From contig NZ_CABFVH010000038.1 in the NCBI RefSeq assembly GCF_902141855.1, positions 1 through 54,204 of the forward strand: a DNA stretch of 54,204 nt. The letters are read 5' to 3'. The notes under the pieces are model-generated. The model saw nothing but the letters and a program-made list of their open reading frames with translations. It did not search any database and was not told the DNA's origin. Of this stretch, positions 17,955 through 26,683 are shown in pieces. The stretch comes from Methylobacterium dankookense (GTDB taxonomy: Bacteria > Pseudomonadota > Alphaproteobacteria > Rhizobiales > Beijerinckiaceae). The first letter of the stretch is position 1. The number at the start of each line of letters is the position of its first letter. A program made the position numbers and the translations under genes.

Positions 17955-18422
17955 ATGCGTCAGTTCGATCTTGCTCCCCTCTACCGCTCCACCGTCGGCT
18001 TCGACCGGCTCTTCTCCGCCCTCGACCAGTTCGTGAGCGCGGATGCCGTGCCGAGCTACCCGCCCTACAACATCGAGCGCACCGGCGAGAACGCGTACCG
18101 GATCACCGTCGCGGTCGCCGGCTTCACCGAGGCCGATCTCGCGATCGAGGTCAAGGAGAACGCGCTGACCCTGAAGGGCGAGCGCAAGGCCGATCCGGCC
18201 CAGCGCGTGGAGTTCCTGCACCAGGGCATCGCCGCGCGCGGCTTCGAGCGCCGGTTCCAGCTCGCCGACTACGTCCAGGTGACGGGCGCGGCGCTGGAGA
18301 ACGGTCTCCTCCACATCGATCTCGTCCGCGAGATTCCGGAGGCGAAGAAGCCGCGTCAGATCCAGATCGCCACCGGCCGCCCGGCCCAGGCGATCGAGGG
18401 CGAGGTCCGCGCGGCCGCGTAA
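17955..18422 (+). CDS. Hsp20/alpha-crystallin small heat-shock protein (IbpA/HspA type)
   Basis: 155 residues with the class-A bacterial small heat-shock N-terminus (FDLAPLYRSTVGFDRLF). An alpha-crystallin domain follows at about 40-130 (PYNIERTGENAYRITVAVAGF, ending in NGLLHIDLVREIPE). The product is a cytoplasmic holdase that binds unfolding proteins. The ATG at 17955 is fixed by GGAGGA 6 bp upstream, which is masked in the ROSE hairpin. Promoter, thermometer, coding region and terminator form one self-contained unit. Longer in-frame starts upstream would be translated leader and are rejected. Confidence 0.95.
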   Translation: MRQFDLAPLYRSTVGFDRLFSALDQFVSADAVPSYPPYNIERTGENAYRITVAVAGFTEADLAIEVKENALTLKGERKADPAQRVEFLHQGIAARGFERRFQLADYVQVTGAALENGLLHIDLVREIPEAKKPRQIQIATGRPAQAIEGEVRAAA

Positions 18423-18445
18423 CCCGCGGCCGACCCGAGAGGGGG

Positions 18446-18472
18446 CGCCCCGGCCATCGGCCGGGGCGTTTT
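18446..18472 (+). terminator. Rho-independent terminator of the Hsp20 gene
   Basis: CGCCCCGGCC (18446-18455) pairs perfectly with GGCCGGGGCG (18459-18468) across an ATC loop, followed by TTTT. It lies 24 bp after the Hsp20 stop codon. Confidence 0.85.
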
Positions 18473-18481
18473 CGTGTCCGG

Positions 18482-18778
18482 TCAGTAATCGCCCGGCCAG
18501 TCCGAGGCGCCGGGCTCGAAGCAGGTATAGCCGACGAAGCAGCGCGGGTTGTCGCGCGTCGGCGCGAAGGCGGCCTTGGTGAATTCGGTCGGCTCGCAGA
18601 ACCGGCGGTCGCGCACGAAGCGGTCGTAGGTGGGCCCGCCCGTGCCGAGCACGATGCCGCCGGCCCGCGCCACCGTGCCCCGGGCCTGGCCGCAGGTCAT
18701 GGTGGTCGTATCGGGCCGCGTCTGGGCCGCGGCCGGCAGGGCCGCGAGGATCAGGGTCAGCGTGAACAGGCGTCGCAT
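18482..18778 (-). CDS. Small exported protein with four cysteines, unknown
   Basis: 98 residues. A classical signal peptide (MRRLFTLTLILAALPAAAQ) has a likely cut after AAA or AAAQ. The mature part of about 80 residues has cysteines at MTCGQA, RRFCEP, PRCFVG and YTCFEP, enough for two disulfides. No family is recognised beyond small periplasmic proteins of rhizobia. It is monocistronic and ends against the Hsp20 terminator region. Confidence 0.75.
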   Translation of the reverse strand: MRRLFTLTLILAALPAAAQTRPDTTTMTCGQARGTVARAGGIVLGTGGPTYDRFVRDRRFCEPTEFTKAAFAPTRDNPRCFVGYTCFEPGASDWPGDY

Positions 18779-18841
18779 CGGATCCGCTCCCGGTGGGGTG
18801 CGGAGAGAACGCCGCGCGGCCCTCGCGTTTCCGTCCCGCGC

Positions 18842-19264
18842 TCAGAGGTCCCCCAGGGCGAGCTGGCCCTGGTTGGTGCGCCGCGGCGGGGCTTTCCGCT
18901 CCTTCGGCGCGGCCTTCTTCGGCTTCGGCTCGCCGCGCATGCGCGCCTTGGCCTTGTCGCGGGCCACCGCCTCCGGCGCCTGCGGGTCGTCGGTGAGCCA
19001 CTTGCCGCGCTTGATCACCTCGTTCACCCGGCCCTGGTTCACGCCGACCTTGAAGGCGATCTCCTGCTGGGTCATGCCCGTGGTGGCGTGCAGGTCCAGG
19101 ATGGCGCGGGCGAGTTCCGGCGTCATCTTCTGGCCGGTGAGCCGACGGGCGGGCTTGACCGTGCGGGTGGCGCGGTCGCGCTCGCGCAGGCGCTCCAGCA
19201 GGGCGAGCGCCATGTTCATGCCGTGCTCGCGCAGGGCGTCCTCGAATTCCTTCAGCGTCGCCAT
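18842..19264 (-). CDS. Small helix-turn-helix DNA-binding protein
   Basis: 140 residues. A helix-turn-helix sits at about 58-85 (TTGMTQQEIAFKVGVNQGRVNEV), of the kind used by XRE-like or resolvase-like HTH proteins to read operators. The C-terminal 50 residues are Lys/Arg/Pro-rich and probably bind nucleic acid non-specifically. I set the start at the ATG 19262-19264 (MATLKEFEDAL) with GAGAG upstream. A longer frame reaches 19669 but shows no conserved-looking sequence. Targets are unknown. Confidence 0.75.
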   Translation of the reverse strand: MATLKEFEDALREHGMNMALALLERLRERDRATRTVKPARRLTGQKMTPELARAILDLHATTGMTQQEIAFKVGVNQGRVNEVIKRGKWLTDDPQAPEAVARDKAKARMRGEPKPKKAAPKERKAPPRRTNQGQLALGDL

Positions 19265-19493
19265 GGACGGTCTCTCGCGACAGGGCGTGCAGGCGGGCGC
19301 GCGGGCCCGGAACGTAGCCTGAACGTGCCGGATCGGCGCCCGGTTGCGCAAGCCGCGCGAGGACTCGCCGGGCCGCGGGCATGGGCCCAGCCGGATGTCA
19401 TCCACCGCAAAATCGCCTCCCTGGCGCTGCGGCGGCGGCTCGGCTACACGGCGGAACCGTCTTCGCTGCAGGAATTCCGGGAGTTCGGCCGAG

Positions 19494-20354
19494 ATGATCA
19501 GCCCCATCCACACGGTCACGCAGGCCGAGGCGCGCGGCGGCTCGCTGGCTGCGGCCCTGGAGGACGGCGCGGTGCTCCTCTTCCCCGATCTCGACTTCCC
19601 CTTCAGCGACTTCGAGAGCCGCTTCGTCGAGCGCCCCTTCGCAGACGGCAAGGCCAAGAACGTCAACATCCGCGGCGATCAGGCCGAGCTGCGCGGCGCA
19701 GCCGGCACGCCCGAGGAGCAGGAGGCCCTGCGCCAGCTCCTCGTCCGCTACCGTGCCTTCGCCGAGGGGCTGATCGCGCGCCACCTGCCCGAATATGCCG
19801 GCCGGATCAGCCTCGCCGGCACCTCCTACCGGCCCTTCGAGGTGGACCAGCGCAAGCTGAGCTGGCGCCGCGACGACACGCGGCTCCATGTCGACGCCTT
19901 CCCCTCGAACCCGATCGGCGAGAAGCGCATCCTGCGCGTCTTCCGCAACATCAACCCGAGCGGCCAGCCGCGGCGCTGGCGGGTCGGCGAGGATTTCGGC
20001 TCGATGGCCGACAAGTTCCTGCCACGCCTGCCCGGCTACTCGCCGCTCTCGGCCCGGCTGCTCTCGGCGCTGCGCATCACCAAGGCGCGCCGCTCCGAAT
20101 ACGACCACCTGATGCTGCACCTGCACGATGCCCTGAAGCAGGACGAGGGCTACCAGGCCAGCGCCCCGCAGGCCGACGTGGAGTTCCTGCCCGGCCAGAC
20201 CTGGGTGACCTTCTCCGACCTCGTGATGCACGGCGCCATGGGCGGCCGCTACATGCTGGAGCAGACCGCCTACCTGCCCGTCGCCGCCCAGGCCGATCCC
20301 GAGAAGAGCCCGCAGCGCATCCTGGCGCGCAAGCTCGGCCGCCCCCTTCAGTAG
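19494..20354 (+). CDS. kdoO: Kdo hydroxylase (KdoO), Fe(II)/2-oxoglutarate dioxygenase
   Basis: 286 residues, matching the usual KdoO length. KdoO hydroxylates the 3-deoxy-D-manno-octulosonate sugar of lipopolysaccharide inner core to Ko, using iron, oxygen and 2-oxoglutarate. The iron-binding H-x-D motif is H132/D134 in RLHVDAFPSNP, and a later VMHGAMGG histidine is the likely third ligand. RVFRNINP is also characteristic. It starts a tight run of three genes (9-bp and 8-bp gaps) with an ABM-fold protein and hemC. The link to heme synthesis is probably only positional. Confidence 0.85.
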   Translation: MISPIHTVTQAEARGGSLAAALEDGAVLLFPDLDFPFSDFESRFVERPFADGKAKNVNIRGDQAELRGAAGTPEEQEALRQLLVRYRAFAEGLIARHLPEYAGRISLAGTSYRPFEVDQRKLSWRRDDTRLHVDAFPSNPIGEKRILRVFRNINPSGQPRRWRVGEDFGSMADKFLPRLPGYSPLSARLLSALRITKARRSEYDHLMLHLHDALKQDEGYQASAPQADVEFLPGQTWVTFSDLVMHGAMGGRYMLEQTAYLPVAAQADPEKSPQRILARKLGRPLQ

Positions 20355-20363
20355 GAGACCCCG

Positions 20364-20663
20364 ATGATCCTCGAGATCGCCCAGATCGACGTGAAGCCCG
20401 GCTCGGAAGCCGCGTTCGAGGCCGGCATCGGCCGAGCCTCCGAGATCTTCCGCGCCGCGAAGGGCTGCGTCAGCTTCAACGTGCGCCGCTCGGTGGAGAA
20501 GCCGCAGCGCTACCGCCTGCTCATCGAGTGGGAGACGCTGGAGGCGCATACCAAGGACTTCACCGGCTCGCAGGCCTGGAAGGACTACCGCGCCATCGTC
20601 TCGCCGACCTTCGACGGGCCGCCGAGCGTCGAGCATACCGAGCTGGTCCTGAGCGCCTTCTGA
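20364..20663 (+). CDS. ABM-domain (antibiotic biosynthesis monooxygenase fold) protein
   Basis: 99 residues forming a single dimeric alpha-beta barrel ABM domain (MILEIAQIDVKPGSEAAFEAG, FNVRRSVEKPQRYRLLIEWE). Members include quinone and heme-degrading monooxygenases and many of unknown role. The asparagine/tryptophan/histidine set of IsdG-type heme oxygenases is not evident, so I do not call heme degradation. It is sandwiched between kdoO and hemC in one operon. Confidence 0.8.
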   Translation: MILEIAQIDVKPGSEAAFEAGIGRASEIFRAAKGCVSFNVRRSVEKPQRYRLLIEWETLEAHTKDFTGSQAWKDYRAIVSPTFDGPPSVEHTELVLSAF

Positions 20664-20671
20664 GGCTTCCC

Positions 20672-21595
20672 ATGCTGAACAGGCCCCTGCGCATCGGCAC
20701 CCGCGGCAGCCCGATGGCCCTCGCCCAGACGGGCATGGTCCGCGACCGCATCGTCGCGGCCAATCCCGGGCTCGAGACCGAGATCGTCGTCATCACCACG
20801 GTGGCCGACAAGGTGCTCGACCGGCCGCTCTCCGAGATCGGCGGCAAGGGCCTGTTCACGAAGGAATTGGAGCAGGCGCTCTTCGCCGAGGAGGTGGATG
20901 TCGCCGTCCACTCGATGAAGGATGTCGAGACCTGGCTGCCGGACGGGCTCGTCATCGCCTGCATCCTGGAGCGCGACGACCCGCGCGACGCCTTCCTCTC
21001 GCCGCACGCGGAGAACCTCGCCGGGCTGAAGCCCGGCTCGCGGGTCGGCACCTCCTCGCTCCGGCGCGGGGCGCAGGTGCTGATGCGCCGTCCCGACCTC
21101 AAGATCGTGCCTCTCCGCGGCAACGCCAACACCCGCATGCGCAAGCTGGAGGCGGGCGAGTGCGACGCGACGCTGCTGGCGCTCGCCGGCCTGGAGCGCC
21201 TCGGCCTGGAGGACATGGCGCGCAGCGTCCTCCCCACCGACGAGATGCTGCCGGCGGTGGCGCAGGGTGCGCTCGGCATCGAGTGCCGCGCCGGCGATGC
21301 CGAGATCCGCGCCCTGCTCGCGCCCATCGCCTGCGCCCGCACCACCACCGCCATCACGGCCGAGCGGGGGCTTCTCGCCGAGCTCGACGGCTCCTGCCGC
21401 ACGCCGATCGCGGCGCTCGCCCGGATCGAGGGCGAGAGTCTGCATCTCGACGGGCTGCTCTTCCTGCCCGACGGCAGCCGCCATTGGGCGGTCCGCCGCA
21501 GCGGCGCCGCCGTAGACGCGGAGGCGATCGGCCGCGAGGCCGGCGCCGCGCTCAAGGCCGCCGCGGGCGACACCTATGTGCGCGACCTGAAATAG
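20672..21595 (+). CDS. hemC: Hydroxymethylbilane synthase (porphobilinogen deaminase)
   Basis: 307 residues. It polymerises four porphobilinogens into hydroxymethylbilane in heme, and possibly cobalamin or bacteriochlorophyll, biosynthesis in the cytosol. Hallmarks are RIGTRGSPMALAQT at the start, the catalytic aspartate in VHSMKDVETWLP, and the dipyrromethane-cofactor cysteine C242 in LDGSCRTPIA. It is the last gene of the kdoO-ABM-hemC run and is followed by a multi-hairpin intergenic element. Confidence 0.97.
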   Translation: MLNRPLRIGTRGSPMALAQTGMVRDRIVAANPGLETEIVVITTVADKVLDRPLSEIGGKGLFTKELEQALFAEEVDVAVHSMKDVETWLPDGLVIACILERDDPRDAFLSPHAENLAGLKPGSRVGTSSLRRGAQVLMRRPDLKIVPLRGNANTRMRKLEAGECDATLLALAGLERLGLEDMARSVLPTDEMLPAVAQGALGIECRAGDAEIRALLAPIACARTTTAITAERGLLAELDGSCRTPIAALARIEGESLHLDGLLFLPDGSRHWAVRRSGAAVDAEAIGREAGAALKAAAGDTYVRDLK

Positions 21596-21606
21596 GGTCC
21601 GGGTTT

Positions 21607-21702
21607 CCAAGGGCCTCAGGCCTTTGGCGGGTCCAGGGCGGAGCCCTGGTATGTTCATCAGGGCTTCGCCCCGATACCCCACCAAAGGGATGATCCCTTT
21701 GG
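21607..21702. repeat. Compound palindromic intergenic element (three strong hairpins)
   Basis: Between convergent hemC and putA there are stems at 21607-21615/21619-21627 (CCAAGGGCC, loop TCA), 21633-21639/21643-21649 (CCAGGGC, loop GGA) and 21682-21690/21694-21702 (CCAAAGGGA, loop TGA). A weaker GGGC/GCCC stem lies near 21660. It resembles the dispersed CCAGGGC-type intergenic palindromes I know from alphaproteobacteria, and probably ends transcription in both directions. Confidence 0.65.
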
Positions 21703-21714
21703 GATCCCGGGTCT

Positions 21715-24700
21715 TCAGCCGAGCGCCATGAGCGAGGCGTTGCCGCCGGCCGCGGCGGTGTTCACGCTGAGGCTGCGCTCGCGCAGGAGCCAGGGCAGCG
21801 GGTCGTCGGCCGAAGGCACGCGCAGCACCGGTAGGATCGGGCCGGGCAGCGCCGCCGCCTCGTGCAAGGCGGCCAGCGTCTCTGCCTCGCCCTCGACGAG
21901 GAACGCGGCGCAGTCGGTCGAGGCCTCCGCGCGGGTGATCGCGGCACGGACCGCTTCCGGCAGGGCGGCGACCCGTTCCCACAAGGCCGGAGACGCATGC
22001 AGCCGGACCGGATTGCCGGTGGCGAGCGCGGCCGAGAGCTGGGCGACGAGGCCGCCCTCGCTCAGCGGCCGGCACAGGACGGGTCCGCGCGGGTGCAGGC
22101 CGTAGCGGTTGCTCTCGCCGACCGGGCCGGGCAGCGCCAGCTCCGTCCCGAGGAGCGAGCGGGCCGCATCCCGCGCGCAGGTCTCGGCCTCCTCGATTCG
22201 GCCGGCGGCGCGCAGGGCGTCGCGGAGCGCCCGCAAGGCTGCCGGCAGGGCGCGGCCGGGCTGCGGTTCGGACGCGGCGCCGGCCACGAGGCGGCGCAGG
22301 TAGAGCGGGCCGCCTGCCTTCGGCCCCGTCCCCGACAGGCCCTCGCCGCCGAAGGGCTGCACGCCCACCACCGCCCCGATCATGTTGCGGTTGACGTAGA
22401 GGTTGCCGGCCCGCGCCGCGCCGGTGACGCGCGCGACCGTGGCGTCGATCCGGCTGTGCAGGCCGAAGGTCAGGCCATAGCCGGTGGCGTTGATGGCCGA
22501 CACCAGCGCGTCGAGCCCGTCGCGGGGGTAGCGCAGCACGTGCAGGACCGGGCCGAACACCTCGCGGTCGAGATCGTCGAGCCCGGCGATCTCGATGAGC
22601 GTCGGCGCGACGAAGCTGCCGGCCGCGCAGTCCGCCGGCAGGTCGAGGGCGTGGATGGGCCGGCCGAGCGCCCGCATCCGCGCCACATGCGCCAGGATGC
22701 CGTCGCGGGCCTCGTCACTGATCACCGGGCCGATATCGGTGGCGAGCCGGTCGGGATTGCCCACGCTGAGCTCGGCCATCGCCCCCTTCAGCATGGCGAG
22801 GACGCGCGGCGCGATCTCCGCCTGGAGGCAGAGCACCCGCAGGGCCGAGCAGCGCTGGCCGGCCGAATCGAAGGCCGAGGCGAGTACGTCGGCCACCACC
22901 TGCTCGGGCAGTGCCGAGGAATCGACCACCATCGCGTTCTGGCCGCCGGTCTCGGCCACGAGCGGCACCGGTCGCCCCTCCGGATCGAGGCGGTCCGCGA
23001 GGCTGCGCTGGATCGCGCGCGCGACCGCGGTCGAGCCGGTGAACACCACCCCGCGGCAGCGCGGATCGGCCACCAGCCGGGCGCCGACCGTGCCGTCGCC
23101 GGGCAGGATCTGCAGCGCCTCCGCGGGGATGCCGGCCTCGCGCAGCAGCGCGACGGCGAGGCCCGCGACGAGGGGCGTCTCCTCTGCGGGTTTGGCGAGG
23201 ACCGGGTTGCCGGCGGCGAGCGCCGCCGCGACCTGACCGGTGAAGATGGCGAGCGGGAAGTTCCACGGGCTGATGCAGACGGTGGGCCCGAGCGGGTGGC
23301 AGGCGCCCCAGTCGAGGCTCTGCGCCTGCGCGCCGTAATAGCGCAGGAAATCGACCGCCTCGCGCAGTTCGGAGATCGCGTTGCCCACCGACTTGCCGGC
23401 CTCGCGCACCAGCAGGGCGAGGAGGGCGTCGCGGCGCGCCTCGAACAGGTCGGCGGCGCGGGCGAGGCGCGCGGCGCGCTCGGCCGCGGGGATGGCGGCC
23501 CAGCCGGGCGCGGCCGATTCGACCTGGGCGAGGGCCGCCTCGACCGTCTCCGCATCGGCTTCGACCACGTGGCCGACGATGTCGACGCGGTCGGCCGGGT
23601 TCGTCACCGGACGCTTCGGTCCGCCGCCCGCGCCATGCCCGAGCAGAGGCCGCGCGATCCTCACCTCACGTGACGCCGCGCCGAGATTCGCCTGCAGGCT
23701 AGCGAGCACGCCTTCGTCGGCAAGGTCGAGGCCGCGGGAATTGGGCCGCTCCGGGCGGTAGAGGTCGCCGGGCAGTGCGATGCCCGGATGCGGGCTGCCG
23801 ACGGGCGCGACGGCGCGCGCCTGCGCCACCGGCTCGGCGACGAGGTCGGGGACCGGCACGCTGGAATCGCCGATCCGGTGGACGAAGGAGGCGTTGGCGC
23901 CGTTCTCCAGGAGCCGCCGCACGAGATAGGCGAGCAGGGTCTCGTGGCTGCCCACCGGCGCGTAGATGCGGCAGGGCAGGCCGAGGTCGCCGTCCACCAC
24001 CTCCTCGTAGAGCGCCTCGCCCATGCCGTGCAGGCACTGGAACTCGTAGTCGCCGAAGCGGAAATCCGGGCCGGCCATCGCGACGATCGAGGCGAGCGTG
24101 CGCGCGTTGTGGGTGGCGAATTGCGGGAAGATCCGGTCGCGCGCGGCCAGCATCCTGCGGGCGCAGGCGAGGTAGGACACGTCCGTGTGGAGCTTGCGCG
24201 TGAAGACCGGGAAATCAGAAAGCCCGTCGATCTGCGCGCGCTTGATCTCGGCGTCCCAATAGGCGCCCTTGACGAGGCGGACCATGATCCGCCGCCTTCC
24301 GCGCTCCGCGAGGTCGATCAGGAAATCGAGGGTCGCCGGCGCGCGCTTGCCATAGGCCTGGACCACGAAGCCGAGCCCGTCCCAGCCGGCGAGGTCGGGA
24401 TCGAGGGCGAGGCTTTCGAGGATGTCGAGGGAGAGATCGAGCCGGTCGGCCTCCTCGGCATCGATGTTGAGGCCGATGCCGTGGCTGCGGGCAGCGCGGG
24501 CGAGGCCGCGCACCCGCGGCAGCAACTCCGCCATCACCCGGCCGCGCTGGGCCCGGGCATAGCGCGGGTGGAGCGCCGAGAGCTTGATCGAGATGCCGGG
24601 GCCGGCATAGGGCCCGCGCCCGGCCGCCGCCCGGCCGATCGCCGCGATGGCGCCCGCATAGTCGCGCTCGTAGCGTGCGGCGTCGGCGGCGTTCATCGCG

Positions 24701-25374
24701 GCCTCGCCGAGCATGTCGTAGGAGTAGGAGAAGCCGCGCGCCTCCAGGGCGCGAGCCCGGTCCAGCGCCTCGCCGATGTCGCGGCCGGTGACGAACTGGC
24801 CGCCCAGCATCCGCATGGCGAGGTCGACGCCGCGGCGGATCACCGGCTCGCCGAGCCGGCGGACGAGCCCGGAGAGCGCCGCCGACAGGCCGGCCTCGCC
24901 GTGCGGAGCGACGAGATGCCCGGTGACGGCGAGGCCCCAGGTCGCCGCCCCCGCGAACAGGCCTTGGGCGTGGCCGAGATGGGCGTCCCAGTCGCCCGCG
25001 CCGATCTTATCGCGGATCAGCGCGTCGCGGGTGGCCTCGTCCGGGATGCGCAGCAGCGCCTCGGCGAGGCACATCAGCGCGACCCCCTCGGCGCTCGACA
25101 GAGCGAATTCCTGCATCACCTGCGCCACGGGGCCGCGCGTGCCCTTGGCGCGCAAGGCGCCGACGAGGCGGCGGGCGAGGGGGGCGGCGACCGCCTCCTC
25201 CCGGGACGTCGGCGCGGCCTCCGCGAGGAGGAGCGTCAGGCATTCGGGCTCGGGCCGGCGCGTCGCGGCGCGGATCCTGTCGCGCAGGTGGCTGGGCGTG
25301 GAAGCGGGCCCGGCGAAGGCCGCGAAGGGGAGGGGGGCGGCGACCGCCTCTTGCCGATCGGCGCTCTCGCTCAT
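21715..25374 (-). CDS. putA: Bifunctional proline dehydrogenase / P5C dehydrogenase, type B
   Basis: 1,219 residues. It oxidises proline to glutamate via channelled pyrroline-5-carboxylate at the inner membrane. The FAD-binding proline dehydrogenase half has ISIKLSALHPRYA, RLVKGAYWDAEIKRAQ and FATHN. The NAD-dependent half has SPWNFPLAIFTGQ, FTGSTAVA, the general base in VAETGGQNAMVVDSSA and the catalytic cysteine in SAGQRCSALR. About 200 further residues form the C-terminal ALDH-superfamily lid. The N-terminal ribbon-helix-helix repressor domain is absent, so this is the type-B form and cannot autoregulate. A GntR gene lies 84 bp upstream on the same strand. Confidence 0.95.
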   Translation of the reverse strand: MSESADRQEAVAAPLPFAAFAGPASTPSHLRDRIRAATRRPEPECLTLLLAEAAPTSREEAVAAPLARRLVGALRAKGTRGPVAQVMQEFALSSAEGVALMCLAEALLRIPDEATRDALIRDKIGAGDWDAHLGHAQGLFAGAATWGLAVTGHLVAPHGEAGLSAALSGLVRRLGEPVIRRGVDLAMRMLGGQFVTGRDIGEALDRARALEARGFSYSYDMLGEAAMNAADAARYERDYAGAIAAIGRAAAGRGPYAGPGISIKLSALHPRYARAQRGRVMAELLPRVRGLARAARSHGIGLNIDAEEADRLDLSLDILESLALDPDLAGWDGLGFVVQAYGKRAPATLDFLIDLAERGRRRIMVRLVKGAYWDAEIKRAQIDGLSDFPVFTRKLHTDVSYLACARRMLAARDRIFPQFATHNARTLASIVAMAGPDFRFGDYEFQCLHGMGEALYEEVVDGDLGLPCRIYAPVGSHETLLAYLVRRLLENGANASFVHRIGDSSVPVPDLVAEPVAQARAVAPVGSPHPGIALPGDLYRPERPNSRGLDLADEGVLASLQANLGAASREVRIARPLLGHGAGGGPKRPVTNPADRVDIVGHVVEADAETVEAALAQVESAAPGWAAIPAAERAARLARAADLFEARRDALLALLVREAGKSVGNAISELREAVDFLRYYGAQAQSLDWGACHPLGPTVCISPWNFPLAIFTGQVAAALAAGNPVLAKPAEETPLVAGLAVALLREAGIPAEALQILPGDGTVGARLVADPRCRGVVFTGSTAVARAIQRSLADRLDPEGRPVPLVAETGGQNAMVVDSSALPEQVVADVLASAFDSAGQRCSALRVLCLQAEIAPRVLAMLKGAMAELSVGNPDRLATDIGPVISDEARDGILAHVARMRALGRPIHALDLPADCAAGSFVAPTLIEIAGLDDLDREVFGPVLHVLRYPRDGLDALVSAINATGYGLTFGLHSRIDATVARVTGAARAGNLYVNRNMIGAVVGVQPFGGEGLSGTGPKAGGPLYLRRLVAGAASEPQPGRALPAALRALRDALRAAGRIEEAETCARDAARSLLGTELALPGPVGESNRYGLHPRGPVLCRPLSEGGLVAQLSAALATGNPVRLHASPALWERVAALPEAVRAAITRAEASTDCAAFLVEGEAETLAALHEAAALPGPILPVLRVPSADDPLPWLLRERSLSVNTAAAGGNASLMALG

Positions 25375-25458
25375 CGTGCCGCGCCCCCCGGGGCCATCAC
25401 CTATCCGGGATTGTAGACGCATCCGGCACGCCGCACGATGCCCCGGCCTGCCGCAGGC

Positions 25459-26223
25459 CTATCCGATCGCGCCGGACCTGTGGGGGATGCCGAGATCGTG
25501 TCCCGCATCCGCGTCCTCAGGCTCGAAGCTCCAGGCGGGCTCCTCCTCGGATTGCTCGATCAGCGTGGCGAGGCCGAGCCCGTGGGTGAGGACCAGCTGC
25601 TCCGCCCGCTCGCCGTCGCGGGTGCAGAGGGCGTCGATGATCGCGGCATGCTCGCGGGTGGAGCGCTCGCCGCGCCCGTCCTGGCGCAGGGCCAGGTTGC
25701 GGATGCCGCGCACATGCATGAGCAGGTTCTCGGCGAGGCCCGAGATCACCGGGCATTGCCCGAGGGCGATGATCGTCTGGTGGAAGCGGATATTGGCGTC
25801 GGCATAGGCCGCCGCGCCCGGCGGCGGCGCCTCGCCATAGAAATCCGGAAAGGCGCTGCGGAGGCCGGCGAGCTGCGCGTCGCTCGCCCGCGTGCAGGCG
25901 AGGCGCGCGGCCATGCTCTCCAGGGCGGTCCAGGCATGGACGATGTCGACGATCTCGTCCCGCGTGCGCCGCACCACGTAGACGCCGCGCCGGGCCTCGC
26001 AGCGGACGAAGCCCTCCTGCTCCAGCACCATCAGCGCCTCGCGCACCGGGGTGCGGCTGACGCCGAGATCGCGGGAGAGGCGGCGGGCATCGAGGCGGAC
26101 CGCCTCGGGGCTGGCATAGATGTCGAGCCCGGCCAGCGCGTCCTTGATGGCGCGGTAGGCGAGCGTGCTGAGCGAGGCCCCCGCAGGCAGGGGCGCCAGG
26201 GAGAAGTCTTCGTCCTCCGCCAT
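25459..26223 (-). CDS. GntR-family regulator with FCD ligand domain
   Basis: 254 residues. The winged helix at about 18-80 has RLSRDLGVSRTPVREALMVLEQEGFV, the GntR signature. The C-terminal FCD domain has the metal-binding pattern of D-x-x-x-H (ANIRFHQTI) and later histidines in LLMHVRGIR and STREHAAII. FCD GntR proteins sense small carboxylates or other metabolites. The start at 26223 follows GGAGGC. An imperfect 17-bp inverted repeat at 26260-26276 suggests autoregulation, and similar sites lie before the PAS-frc/osmC divergence, oxc and a CoA-transferase. It could also affect putA downstream. Confidence 0.9.
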   Translation of the reverse strand: MAEDEDFSLAPLPAGASLSTLAYRAIKDALAGLDIYASPEAVRLDARRLSRDLGVSRTPVREALMVLEQEGFVRCEARRGVYVVRRTRDEIVDIVHAWTALESMAARLACTRASDAQLAGLRSAFPDFYGEAPPPGAAAYADANIRFHQTIIALGQCPVISGLAENLLMHVRGIRNLALRQDGRGERSTREHAAIIDALCTRDGERAEQLVLTHGLGLATLIEQSEEEPAWSFEPEDADAGHDLGIPHRSGAIG

Positions 26224-26259
26224 CGCTCGTCCGCCTCCCGCCGGGTGCGCGAGGGAAAC

Positions 26260-26276
26260 TGGTATACGGCATTCCA
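26260..26276. promoter_or_regulatory. Candidate GntR operator 1 (before gntR)
   Basis: TGGTATACGGCATTCCA has TGGTAT and ATTCCA arms separated by 5 bp. It ends 37 bp upstream of the gntR start and fits the TGGTAT-N5-AT(N)CCA pattern shared by four sites in this window. Confidence 0.55.
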
Positions 26277-26302
26277 AAAGTCAACGCTGAAGCCGCGGTC
26301 GT

Positions 26303-26683
26303 CTACCTTGAATTGCCGCCGCCTTCCGTGAGCGCGCGGATCTTGAGCTGGTCGATCGCCCAGAGCCAGCGCCCGTCCGGCTGCCGCCGGGCGAGCTCGA
26401 CCGAGATGACGCCGTTCGGCAGGCGTGCCGAGGTCAGCGCCACGTCGCCGTTGAGGATCGGCTCCGGCGTGTCGGGGAGGGGGAAGTCGGACTTTCGCGC
26501 GAGCAGGTCGGTGTAGAAGCGGCGGATCTCCTCGTGGCCCGTGGCGACCACCTTGCCCACCGCGAGCACCGCTCCGGGCTCGTAGAGGGCCACCAGACCC
26601 TCCGCGTCGCCGGCATTGGCGCGCGCATTGAACAGGCGTGCGAGGTCGCCCGGCTCCCGCGCCGTCTCGTTCCGGTCGGTCAT
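26303..26683 (-). CDS. SnoaL/NTF2-like fold protein
   Basis: 126 residues of the NTF2-like cone fold used by SnoaL-type and DUF4440-type proteins. An early FNARANAGDAEGLVALYEPGA is typical, followed by GHEEIRRFYTDLL and a beta-rich end with LARRQPDGRWLWAIDQ. Members are small-molecule isomerases, hydrolases or simple binding proteins. No catalytic set can be assigned. Its start overlaps the OsmC gene stop by 4 bp, so the two form an operon that may continue into gntR. Confidence 0.75.
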   Translation of the reverse strand: MTDRNETAREPGDLARLFNARANAGDAEGLVALYEPGAVLAVGKVVATGHEEIRRFYTDLLARKSDFPLPDTPEPILNGDVALTSARLPNGVISVELARRQPDGRWLWAIDQLKIRALTEGGGNSR

